A stretch of DNA of 64,000 nucleotides from positions 464,676 through 528,675 of the forward strand of contig CATQHL010000001.1 in NCBI GenBank assembly GCA_958295925.1, given 5' to 3'. Both the position numbers and the translations under genes were made by a program. Shown piece after piece: positions 1-7,584 of this stretch. The stretch's first letter is position 1, and each line of letters begins with the position of its first letter. Source of the stretch: an uncultured Acidimicrobiales bacterium. Its GTDB lineage: Bacteria > Actinomycetota > Acidimicrobiia > Acidimicrobiales > CATQHL01. Below the pieces are notes generated by a model. It ran no database searches. It worked only from the letters and a program-made list of their open reading frames with translations, and was not told the DNA's origin.

Positions 1-443
1 GCGCTAATACTGCAGTTGAGGGCTCAATTGAAGATCTACAAAGTATCACGAAACAGGCAATAAACGATGGACATGCCGAATATGTTAATGCCAAGTTGAC
101 AGAAATGCAAAGAGTGGAACTAAGACCGATAACAATTAGGCTACTAATTGCTGCTTGTTTTGGAATAGTCATACCAAGTATATTACTTGTAATTAATCTA
201 AACTTAACATCTTATACTTTTGGAATAGTTATTTTATTTGTGCTGCTATTTGTTGCATTATATCAAGTTTCAAACAGTGCATATTATCTATTTGCGATAT
301 GCCGATGGTGGGCAGTCATAGCAACAAGTCAAGCAGGAAATAAGGATTTACCACCAAAGCCCCGCATGGGCATTATGTCAAGCATGATTAGCACGTGTTC
401 GATCGCCGTTCGTAAGCACCTAAGTAGAAATACTAGACAGTAA
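1..443 (+). CDS. Two-TM membrane protein, 5' truncated by the window edge
   Basis: The reading frame is already open at base 3 and ends with TAA at 441-443, so the true start lies outside the window. A TTG at 96 and an ATG at 105 are in-frame but have no convincing ribosome site. The visible part is about 146 residues: a polar N-terminal segment, two adjacent hydrophobic stretches (roughly bases 140-210 and 220-300) and a basic C-terminal tail. This looks like a small integral membrane protein with a cytoplasmic basic tail. It is clearly AT-richer than the genes around 4-6 kb, which suggests acquired DNA. I do not recognise the family. Confidence 0.55.
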   Translation, partial: ANTAVEGSIEDLQSITKQAINDGHAEYVNAKLTEMQRVELRPITIRLLIAACFGIVIPSILLVINLNLTSYTFGIVILFVLLFVALYQVSNSAYYLFAICRWWAVIATSQAGNKDLPPKPRMGIMSSMISTCSIAVRKHLSRNTRQ

Positions 444-1015
444 TACTATCGTTTTCTAGCTAGACAGTACTACTATTGTTTTCTAGACTGTGGTCATTAA
501 TTTGTTGTAGAAATCAAAATCGCTTATCTGCTTAGCTATTTGAGAAGTATGAGGTGCAAATCTTGTGCCCCTTTACATCCTCCGTTCAGAAGCTGCAGCG
601 ATTGGAACTCAGCTAGGAGACCATCTCCGTCAACTCGTCTATCTGTCCTGGCCGTCCCATTGGGATGCGGTCGATCATATGCAGGCCCGCACACCGACAC
701 CTTCTTGCCCTCGAGGTCGTGGAAGACGAGCAGCAGCACTGGGGATGCCCGTCCGGCCTTGCGTTTGCGCTAGGCGCTCCGCATGTCTGTGGCGGTTGGA
801 CGTCGGCTCGCCTGTGCGAGCACCACCTCGAAGCCGTGGAAGACGTGAACCTGCCGCCCATCTGTATAGCCCACGTCATTTGCGAGCTGAGGGAACATGC
901 CCAGGGGCCTCAGGTACTTAGGAAGGCCCTCCGGTGCTTGCTAAGGAATGGGGTCTCGGTCGGGCAGGAAGTTCTCAGGCATGCGCTAGTGATGCTGGGA
1001 GGGGGTGCGATAGGG
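444..1015. other. Gene-free stretch holding a remnant of an SDR 3' end
   Basis: Several short open frames cross this stretch on both strands but they overlap each other and have no family-like features. The only recognisable content is the degenerate SDR tail copy at 585-685, listed separately. Bases 444-500 contain a short AT-rich direct repeat of about 20 nt around 'ctagacagta'. Confidence 0.5.
585..685 (-). pseudogene. Degenerate copy of the 3' end of the SDR gene at 4037-4762
   Basis: Bases 585-685 align base for base, with about ten substitutions, to 4081-4178, the last 100 bases of the SDR gene. On the minus strand one frame reads RIPMGRPGQIDELTEMVS, against RIPMGRLGQIDEVAEMVS in the intact SDR. 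No SDR cofactor motif or active site exists nearby, so this is a terminal fragment and not a gene. It lies about 3.4 kb from its presumed parent, farther than the other terminal copies in this window. Confidence 0.8.
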
Positions 1016-2254
1016 CTATGCCCGGGGAGGTTTTGTTTTCCAGAGTCGAACAATAAATCTGCTCTCCTCTTCTATCAAATCAGGCTCAGTTCCATTGTGC
1101 TCACGCATCGAACTAATTAACTTGTTGCGGATACCCATTCCTTGATGCTCAATATACTGATAATCGCGAATGATATCTTTAAGCAGTTTGTTTCGAGTAA
1201 CTCTATTACCTTCTTTTATCTTCTCTACTGTGGCACCGTTTGGCAGTTTTCCTGGTGAAATGACCTCAAGTCGATCGCTGTACAGCGATACCTCGATATC
1301 CGTGCCAGCAATGGTGTAGTCACGATGGACAACTGCGTTTACTATCGCCTCTCTTATGGCGCTTTCCGGGAGTTCCTTTTTATTGGTTCGAACGGCCCCG
1401 TTCAACCGAGCCTCGGAACGAATATTGCGCATCACAAAGTCCTGGGCACGATCTATGACACCTTTTTCAATTATTTGCTGGTCTGTTGTTCGGCTTGAGA
1501 CCAGCGGACCTCGGATTATCTCGTTGTCGATCCGGTTGTAGTCTTTTTCTTCGCCAGGATACGCTGTCGCCGTTATTCCTGCTTGAGGCAGCCTGCGGTT
1601 TGGGTTCTTTCCAAAGAGCAGCAAACCGGCCGCCGTGGCCAGCAACTCATCTTCGTGTTCTGTCAAGATGTCTAGATTAGTAAGTATTTTGCTCCAAGAT
1701 TCTTGCTCATCTAGACTTGGAGCATCGCGTTTCAGGATGACTATAAAATAATTTTCTACTCTATCGAGATCAAGACTACAAATATTTGTGTGAGGTACAG
1801 GCTTTATCTCATAGCGGGCGATTTGGGCAGTTTTATGCAGTCGCCAGATTTCCTCACGAGTGGCAACTCGCGACGTGGTGCCAGATCGAAAAAATGCAGT
1901 CCAATCGTTTCCTACCTTTGCCTCATACGGCTTTTCAAACAAATCAGAATGCAGGTTAATTACGACAACTTCCTTGTCTTCATCTAGCACAACAGTACGC
2001 CAATCAAGTGCTGCTGCTGGACGCACATTGTTGTGTGCAATATTCACAGCCCAAGTCTCTATCTCGCGTAGCGAGCGAGTCAACCCAGAAATCTTGCCGT
2101 CATCCTCTACTCCCAATAGTATTTTCCCACCATTATGGTTTAACAAAGCAGACATCTCTTTAGCAAGCTGCTTTGGACAAACATCGTCCCTCTTGAATTC
2201 AAGCGAGGAACTCTCGCCGTTTAGAATTAATTCACGTAGGATTCTTTCATTCAT
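1016..2254 (-). CDS. AlbA_2 (Schlafen AAA_4) domain ATP-binding protein
   Basis: 412 residues. The N-terminus (about 1-130) matches the AlbA_2/Schlafen-type domain: SSLEFKRD, then LLNHNGGKILLGVEDDG. The C-terminal third (about 290-400) carries the HATPase-like region of this family: ESAIREAIVNAVVHRDY, then a DRLEVISPGKLP strand and a HQGMGI motif. Such proteins are annotated as putative transcriptional regulators or RecG-like ATP-binding proteins and are frequent in defence and mobile islands. Their biochemical role is not settled. The gene has a lower GC than its neighbours and shares strand with the MNT-HEPN gene 517 bp upstream. The ATG at 2254 gives the usual family N-terminus. Confidence 0.85.
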   Translation of the reverse strand: MNERILRELILNGESSSLEFKRDDVCPKQLAKEMSALLNHNGGKILLGVEDDGKISGLTRSLREIETWAVNIAHNNVRPAAALDWRTVVLDEDKEVVVINLHSDLFEKPYEAKVGNDWTAFFRSGTTSRVATREEIWRLHKTAQIARYEIKPVPHTNICSLDLDRVENYFIVILKRDAPSLDEQESWSKILTNLDILTEHEDELLATAAGLLLFGKNPNRRLPQAGITATAYPGEEKDYNRIDNEIIRGPLVSSRTTDQQIIEKGVIDRAQDFVMRNIRSEARLNGAVRTNKKELPESAIREAIVNAVVHRDYTIAGTDIEVSLYSDRLEVISPGKLPNGATVEKIKEGNRVTRNKLLKDIIRDYQYIEHQGMGIRNKLISSMREHNGTEPDLIEEESRFIVRLWKTKPPRA

Positions 2255-2770
2255 AAGTGTCGGCTATTGTTCGGGGAACGTCAAAGCCATACGTCAAATT
2301 GCGACGCTCAAATGCATGTTAACCGCTTTCGCGGACTTTCTCTTCCGCATTCTTCCGCACGTGCTAAGATTGTTCCTTGAGCCCTACAGATTGACCTGTA
2401 GGGCGCACTTGTGAAATATCGCACCCCTGTTGATCGTTTTCATGTCATCCATCGAAAATTTAATTGATGCTCCCTTTCATAGCAAAATTGTTTCGCAGTG
2501 TTGCTAACTCTTGACGCTTACCCTAACAGACTCGCTTCCTTTCCTAGTCAGTAGCGCTATCGGCGGACACCAGCCTTATCCTCGACACAGGCCAAGAACA
2601 ACAGCCTGAAGAGGATCGCCGTCGCCTGCTCGTGGGTGGCGGTGAGGGCTTCTGTGCTTGGGTCAGGCATCTGGCTAGCCATCGTCATTGGCCATCAAAC
2701 GACCGCACACTTCACCTTCGCGCCCGCGAAGCCCATCTGCCTCGGCAATTCTGAGGCTTCTTTGGGCACT
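2255..2770. other. Intergenic region with one perfect hairpin
   Basis: No coding frame here is convincing; short frames on both strands lack ribosome sites. The region holds the perfect inverted repeat at 2381-2404 and otherwise unremarkable sequence. It must contain the promoter of the minus-strand AlbA_2 gene, but I could not pick a unique -35/-10 pair. Confidence 0.4.
2381..2404. terminator. Perfect 9-bp hairpin, possible terminator
   Basis: GCCCTACAG (2381-2389) and CTGTAGGGC (2396-2404) form a perfect 9-bp stem around a 6-nt loop. No T-tract follows on either strand. It lies downstream of the minus-strand MNT-HEPN gene and upstream of the AlbA_2 gene, so it could end the former transcript or be an operator for the latter. 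Confidence 0.4.
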
Positions 2771-3751
2771 TCAGTCTGCCGTGAATAATATGTCGAGGTC
2801 TTTCTCTGCTCGTAGCGACTGGGTATCCTTAAGCAAATCGATGGCCTTCGCAATTTGTTGCCCAGAATCAGGTTGCCCACCAAGACTGTTTATCAGATAT
2901 TGCACCATGGTCTCTGCGGTTGAGATATAAGCTCTTGAATCTTCTGCAGTTGCTGGTTGATAAAAGGGTCTGACATATGTGGAGTTTACACGCCAGCGGC
3001 TGATGTTTTCACCGGTCAATAATTCCAGGGCATTTAATATTTTGTTATAGGTATCTTTGTCGCTAACTTGTTTGGCAAGTTCGGGAAGTTTGTGGTGTAA
3101 TACTGGCGGCTCTTCCCCAAAAATATGGATGAATCCCTTGATTGAGTTCTCAATAGCCATCTGGGCCGCATGACAGATATCGCTTAAACGCCACGCCAGT
3201 TCCTGGCTGTAGTTTGAAGCATCACCTCTCAAGTGGAAAGTTTTTTCCCTTTGGGTATGTGAAAGGTTTTGGAGCAGCGTCCTAAGATTCATTGTGGCAC
3301 TTTGAAGACACAATAATGCCTCTCCGTAGTCGGTATTAGGCATCCCAATCTCCTTTGACCAGTTCACCTCGTTTGGCGTTCTTTCTCGCAAAGGGAGGAC
3401 TTCGCTCTGAATAGCGCGCTCAAAAGTAGTGTCCATGCTCTCGCTGCGATGTCTCCACTCGGGCCAGTCGGTGACGTGCACGTGCACTGGGAAGTCGGCG
3501 GCTCCGCCCGCAATTTTCTCCAGCGCATGTTGAATCGCGAGACGCTTTTTATAGTCGAGGTCGTCGAACACAACCACGAGGTCTATGTCGCTGCTGCTGA
3601 CCTGTTCCCCGCGCGCAGTTGAGCCGAAAAGCAGCACGGTGGAGATGCCCGCCTCGGCTGTTGCCAAGGCGTCAGTCGCAATTAGCGCATCCTCAATGGT
3701 GGGCGTTTGCGTAGGTGCCGCATCGGGGAGTTTCGTCAACTTCACGGCCAC
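2771..3751 (-). CDS. Fused MNT nucleotidyltransferase-HEPN protein
   Basis: 326 residues. The N-terminal half has the minimal nucleotidyltransferase signature GSTARGEQVSSSDIDLVVVF (residues 43-62), with the GS and the metal-binding D55/D57 pair intact. The C-terminal half (about 165-300) is a helical HEPN-type domain: HAAQMAIENSIKGFI, HHKLPELAKQV, then a late RWRVNSTYVRPF segment in the position of the Rx4-6H-like region, though with no histidine there. In MNT-HEPN toxin-antitoxin pairs the MNT protein modifies and silences the HEPN RNase. Here both are one chain, which may be a self-regulated toxin or a nucleotidyltransferase that merely uses HEPN for dimerisation. Start GTG at 3751. The island context (AlbA_2 gene next door) fits defence. 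Confidence 0.75.
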   Translation of the reverse strand: MAVKLTKLPDAAPTQTPTIEDALIATDALATAEAGISTVLLFGSTARGEQVSSSDIDLVVVFDDLDYKKRLAIQHALEKIAGGAADFPVHVHVTDWPEWRHRSESMDTTFERAIQSEVLPLRERTPNEVNWSKEIGMPNTDYGEALLCLQSATMNLRTLLQNLSHTQREKTFHLRGDASNYSQELAWRLSDICHAAQMAIENSIKGFIHIFGEEPPVLHHKLPELAKQVSDKDTYNKILNALELLTGENISRWRVNSTYVRPFYQPATAEDSRAYISTAETMVQYLINSLGGQPDSGQQIAKAIDLLKDTQSLRAEKDLDILFTAD

Positions 3752-4036
3752 GGAATCATCCTAGCCCTGTAGTGGTCGACTCATCTCTAGCCTCCACATC
3801 TCGCTAGCCGTCTGCTCGTCCAATCTTCTATGCCATCCTCAACCCTGTTTACTATTCAGCTCAGTTAGTCGATCTGTCCCGGATGTCCACGCATCCAACC
3901 TCGTCCAGCCATCCCCTACTCGGCCAGCCATCCCAACCCATCTACACCATCCCAACCCGTCTTCACATCCCTACTCATCCACACTTCCCTACTCGTCCCC
4001 AACTCGCCCACACACCCCAACCTCACACTTCCTCAA
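3752..4036. other. Intergenic region with CATCC/CACCC-rich repeats
   Basis: From about 3890 to 4030 the plus strand is a pyrimidine-rich degenerate repeat of 'catcccaaccc' and 'ctactc' words. It translates to a low-complexity His/Pro/Thr-rich frame with no family resemblance. I regard it as non-coding. It flanks the 3' end of the SDR gene, which ends at 4037. Confidence 0.4.
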
Positions 4037-4762
4037 CTAGTAGGTCGCCCGCCCACCTGATAGGTCGTAGACGGCTGCTGTTGAGAAGCTGCAGCGATCG
4101 GAACTCAGCCAGGAGACCATCTCCGCCACCTCGTCTATCTGTCCTAGCCGTCCCATTGGGATGCGGGCGATCATGTAGTCGAGCACCTCAGGGGCGGTGT
4201 CGGTGTTCATTGGGGTGGCGATTACCGCCGGTGCGATGGCGTTTACTATCACTCCGTCGGCCGCAACCTCCTTGCCGACCGACTTCGTTAGGCCTATCAC
4301 TCCCGCCTTGCTCGCCGAGTATGCGGCCATGTTCGGGTTGCCCTCCTTGCCGGCGATGCTGGCGATGTTCACTATCCGACCCCAGCCGCGCCTGCGCATG
4401 CCGTCTATCACAGCACGGGTGGTGAGGAAAATGCCGGTGAGGTTGACCGACAGCGTGCGCTCCCACTCGTCGGGCGGCACCTCCCACACGGGCACGTTGG
4501 GGCCGACCACGCCGGCGCAGTTCACAAGCACGTCCACGTCGCCGAGTGTGGCTGCGATGGCGTCCACCGTCGAGCGCACCGAGTCTGCGTCGCTCACATC
4601 GCAAACGTGCGTGCTGGCAACCTCTTCGGCGATGTTGGCGAGATGCTCGGCGTCGACGTCCACAGCGGCCACTCGCAGGCCGTCGGCCGTCAATCGGCGG
4701 GCGCAGCCGAGGCCGATGCCGCTGGCCGCCCCTGTGACCATTGCCGTTCTGTGCTCTGTCAT
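4037..4762 (-). CDS. SDR-family NAD(P)-dependent oxidoreductase
   Basis: 241 residues, normal length for a classical short-chain dehydrogenase. It has the N-terminal TGAASGIG dinucleotide motif, NCAG after strand 4, the catalytic-serine segment NIASIAG, and the YSASK Tyr-Lys pair near residue 150. The substrate cannot be read; the 3-oxoacyl-ACP reductase/sugar or polyol dehydrogenase branch is most similar. The RraA-like gene follows upstream on the same strand 135 bp away, suggesting one transcription unit for sugar-acid or alcohol catabolism. The last 100 bases have a degenerate copy at 585-685, and a 27-bp tandem repeat (4791-4845) sits just upstream of the start. Confidence 0.88.
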   Translation of the reverse strand: MTEHRTAMVTGAASGIGLGCARRLTADGLRVAAVDVDAEHLANIAEEVASTHVCDVSDADSVRSTVDAIAATLGDVDVLVNCAGVVGPNVPVWEVPPDEWERTLSVNLTGIFLTTRAVIDGMRRRGWGRIVNIASIAGKEGNPNMAAYSASKAGVIGLTKSVGKEVAADGVIVNAIAPAVIATPMNTDTAPEVLDYMIARIPMGRLGQIDEVAEMVSWLSSDRCSFSTAAVYDLSGGRATY

Positions 4763-4788
4763 GTGTTCCTCGCTCGGTGCGTTCGTCT

Positions 4789-4846
4789 ATTGCTCGGTGC
4801 TGCTGCGCTCCGCCTGATGCTCGGTGCTGGTGCGCTCCGCCTGATG
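4789..4846. repeat. Two 27-bp tandem copies upstream of the SDR start
   Basis: Two near-identical 27-bp units beginning 'tgctcggtgctg' lie between the SDR start (4762) and the RraA-like stop (4898). A shorter related copy ('gctcggtgcg') sits at 4772-4781 next to the SDR start. It follows the pattern of terminal echoes seen elsewhere. Confidence 0.7.
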
Positions 4847-4897
4847 CTCTTGGGCGAAGATCGCCTGCTTAGCCTTGTCGGACGATTCTGCCCTGGC

Positions 4898-5557
4898 TCA
4901 CAGCACTTCGTAGCGGGCGTAGGCCTCGCTTGGGGAGACTCCATCACGAACTGCGCGGCGGAAGTCGCCTTCGGTGGCGCTTTTGGCGAGGGCGGCTGCG
5001 ATAATCCCCTCCGCTCGGTCGGCGGGCACTATCACCACGCCGTCGTCGTCGCCAACCACCAGGTCGCCTGGCTCGATGGGCACGCCGTCGACTCTTACCG
5101 GCACCCTGTGGGCCACGGCCAGCGTCCGTCCGGTGATGTCTGTGGGGGCGGTTCCCTTGCAAATCAGCGGAAAGCCCATTTCCAGGATTTCCGTGACGTC
5201 GCGGGCGAGCCCTTCGAGCACGGCGCCTGTCGATCCCGCCTTCTTGACGGATGTGGTCATCAGCTCACCCCAGGACGCCACGTGGCTGAAGTTGGCGCCG
5301 GCGCTCACCCACACCTCCCCCTCGCCGATGTCGTCGAGGGCGACGAGAAGGTCACGATACGGGTCGACGTCGGCGTTGGCCGCGTTCACCGGCGTCCACT
5401 GGACGGGAAAGGCGTAGCCCACCAGCGACATCCCGGCGGCCAAGGGCCGGTAGCCAGGGCCGAGCACGTAGCCGCGCAGGCCGGCTGCGTCCATCACGTC
5501 GGAGATGAGCGAGGCGCCGATTTGATCTTGCAGTGCGATTAGCTCGGTGCGCGACAA
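4898..5557 (-). CDS. RraA-like / 4-hydroxy-4-methyl-2-oxoglutarate aldolase family protein
   Basis: About 219 residues, typical for the RraA/HMG-aldolase fold (old name 'dimethylmenaquinone methyltransferase'). Signature features: SDVMDA near the N-terminus, the G-x-A-x-T-P-like segment around the nucleotide/substrate pocket (YAFPVQW variant), VLEGLARDVTEI as the family's 'GG..RD' region, then GDLVVGDDDGVVIVP near residue 170. Members cleave 4-carboxy-4-hydroxy-2-oxoadipate-type compounds or act as oxaloacetate decarboxylases; others only bind RNase E. The start is uncertain: TTG at 5557 has no ribosome site and the frame continues upstream into proline-rich low-complexity sequence without a better start. 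Confidence 0.8.
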   Translation of the reverse strand: MSRTELIALQDQIGASLISDVMDAAGLRGYVLGPGYRPLAAGMSLVGYAFPVQWTPVNAANADVDPYRDLLVALDDIGEGEVWVSAGANFSHVASWGELMTTSVKKAGSTGAVLEGLARDVTEILEMGFPLICKGTAPTDITGRTLAVAHRVPVRVDGVPIEPGDLVVGDDDGVVIVPADRAEGIIAAALAKSATEGDFRRAVRDGVSPSEAYARYEVL

Positions 5558-7050
5558 TCGCGTTGGGGGTGCGTTCTGCGTGGGGGGTGATGGGGGCGGG
5601 GAGGGTGATGGGGGTGTGGGGGGCGGGGGGGGACGCGGGGGACGCGGAGGGTGCGGAGGACGCGGAGGGTGCGTTCTGCGATTGGGAGGGGCCTGGGTCC
5701 GCCTGTGAGATTGGGCTTGCTTCTTCTCTCATGTCATCCTGCTCTCTGTCTGTTGTCTGAAGACTACTGCCCACCCGGCATGCTCACCTTTCCTAACGCT
5801 TGGCGCGCCATCAACTCGCCTTTCCCAGCCTTGGCGCGCCATTAGAACGGCCCTACAAGCCAGACCACAGCCCCCCCTGGCGCGCAACTAGAACTACGCG
5901 TAGAAACGCGCCACTAACTCACTCCGCAAGAACGGCCCACCAAGCCAAACCACAACCCTCCAGGCGCCAGCGCGCGACGCACTACGACGTGTGCCGACGC
6001 GCCACTCAATCCAGATGATCGATCCAGACCGCTGCGATGTTCCCTCCTCTAGGAGCGAATGTCTCCTCAGCAAGCTGCAGCGCGACACTGAGCCTCCAAA
6101 TACAGCAGGTGTAGAAGCCCTCTAAAAGCGAATGTCTCCTCAGCAAGCTGCAGCGTTCCAGCGGCGCTTCATCTCCGAGCTGGTGCGGCCCCCTCAAGAG
6201 CGAATGTCTCCTCAGCAAGCTGCAGCGGCTACCAACTTCGCTGCAACGTCTGCCTTCAGGCGAAAGCCTGCTCGCAGCCGAACCAGACTGGCACTGACCA
6301 CTCCAAGAAATCTCCACGGCAACCCGCCGAAGTCGGCCACCGTCGGACGGAGGATGCCACTGATTCGCCCAAGCCTGGGAGGTTGCGGCGACAGCCCGCC
6401 GAAGTCGGCCACCATCAGCCTGACTGACTATGGCTACGGCGGGCAGATGCGATCAGCGACGAAAGCTACGCACTATCACAACCCGCCTACACCTCCCGAA
6501 GAAACCCGGCGACGACAACAGCTCACGCCAACGTCTGCGTTCGGTGGCAAAGCCTGCTCGCTGCCCGCCGGCGCCGTCGACGTCCCTTCGTCCACGTCGT
6601 CGCCCCACCTGCTGGGCGTCCTCGCCTACTACCAGAACAAGTTCGGCGCCGTCGACGTCTCTCCGTCCACGTCGTCGCCCCACAGCGAATCGGGACGGGC
6701 GGCCGCTCGCCGGGGGGCCGCTCGCCTGAAGCCCTGGCATGGATCGCCTCAGTAGCGCCCGTAACGAGCCGCTGCCCGGCGCGACCATTGCGCAGTCGCC
6801 CTGCCTGGCATGGATCGCCTCAAGTAGCGCCCGTAGCGAGGGCGGGGCACCCAGGGGCGTGAGACCTGTCCTCTTCGAATCGTTGATTGATCCTCCACTC
6901 AGCCTTCTTCAGGGCGGGGCACCCAGGGGTGAGACCTGTCCTCTGGCACCGGCATGGATCGCCTCAAGTAGCGCCCGTAGCGAGAATCTCACGACTCGCG
7001 CAGCTGAGCGGCACGCTGCGATGCTGAATTGTCATACCCTCTTTGTAATG
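5558..7050. repeat. 1.5-kb gene-free, repeat-rich region
   Basis: I see no credible gene. Contents: a G-rich tract (5570-5660); three copies of a 'gcgaatgtctcctcagcaag' element near 6055, 6130 and 6202, each followed by ctgcagcg; two copies of 'cccgccgaagtcggccacc' (about 6324 and 6397); a 31-bp GTCGACGTC-containing duplication (about 6577 and 6649); three copies of 'atggatcgcctcaagtagcg' (about 6738, 6810 and 6955) and two of an 'agggcggggcacccaggg' element (6838, 6912). Open frames on both strands here have low complexity and no ribosome sites. Confidence 0.7.
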
Positions 7051-7071
7051 TAAATGACGGGAAATATGGAG

Positions 7072-7100
7072 TTGACAAATATCCAAATATTCAGTAGAAT
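7072..7100 (+). promoter_or_regulatory. Consensus sigma-70-type promoter, TTGACA-N17-TAGAAT
   Basis: TTGACA (7072-7077) and TAGAAT (7095-7100) are separated by exactly 17 bp inside a short AT-rich pocket of an otherwise GC-rich region. This is the best promoter match in the window. It points at the DUF222/HNH gene whose first start codon is at 7585, leaving a leader of about 480 nt with no clear gene. Confidence 0.75.
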
Positions 7101-7584
7101 ACGAAAAAACTCAAATTCAATAAAAATATTGTCATACCTTGTAGCTAGTGTGTATGCAGCGGGAACGGAGGGGACATGCGACAAAATGGAACAAGCGGAC
7201 AAAGCAAGACCATCCAACGGGGCGGGGCAGATCCGGTCGGAGAGGCGAGGACTAGTGATGAGCGGAGACGGGGCGGCGAGCGCGGCGACCGGGCGGTTTG
7301 CGCGACGAGGTGGCGACCGGTCGGCGACCGGTCGGTGTGCGGGCGGCAAACGGCAAACGGGCAGTTTGCGCGACGAGGACAGCGACCGGGCGGCACGATT
7401 ACAGCCAGAACAGGCGACGCGATCTTGACGGTCGCTGGAGATCAAGCCGTCGCCTTCATGGGCGGCGAGGGCGATGGCTGGATCAGCGACGCCGACGCCC
7501 CGATCTGATCCTCCCCGTGACGAGCGGGCGACGAGGGCACAGGGTGACACGGCAACAGAAACCGAGGACAGCGGCAATTGAAAC
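7101..7584 (+). other. Long leader between promoter and DUF222 gene
   Basis: The first 50 bases are AT-rich, the rest is a degenerate repeat of 'gcgacgaggtggcgaccgg' type words (7270-7400). An open frame at 7176-7508 starts with ATG four bases after GGAGGGG, so a 110-residue Arg/Gly-rich peptide could be made, but its composition follows the repeat and I do not call it a gene. Confidence 0.4.

Noticed and set aside
7176-7508. 110-residue frame after GGAGGGG downstream of the consensus promoter
   Set aside because: Ribosome site spacing is short, and the sequence is mostly Arg/Gly-rich translation of a local DNA repeat; other frames are equally open.
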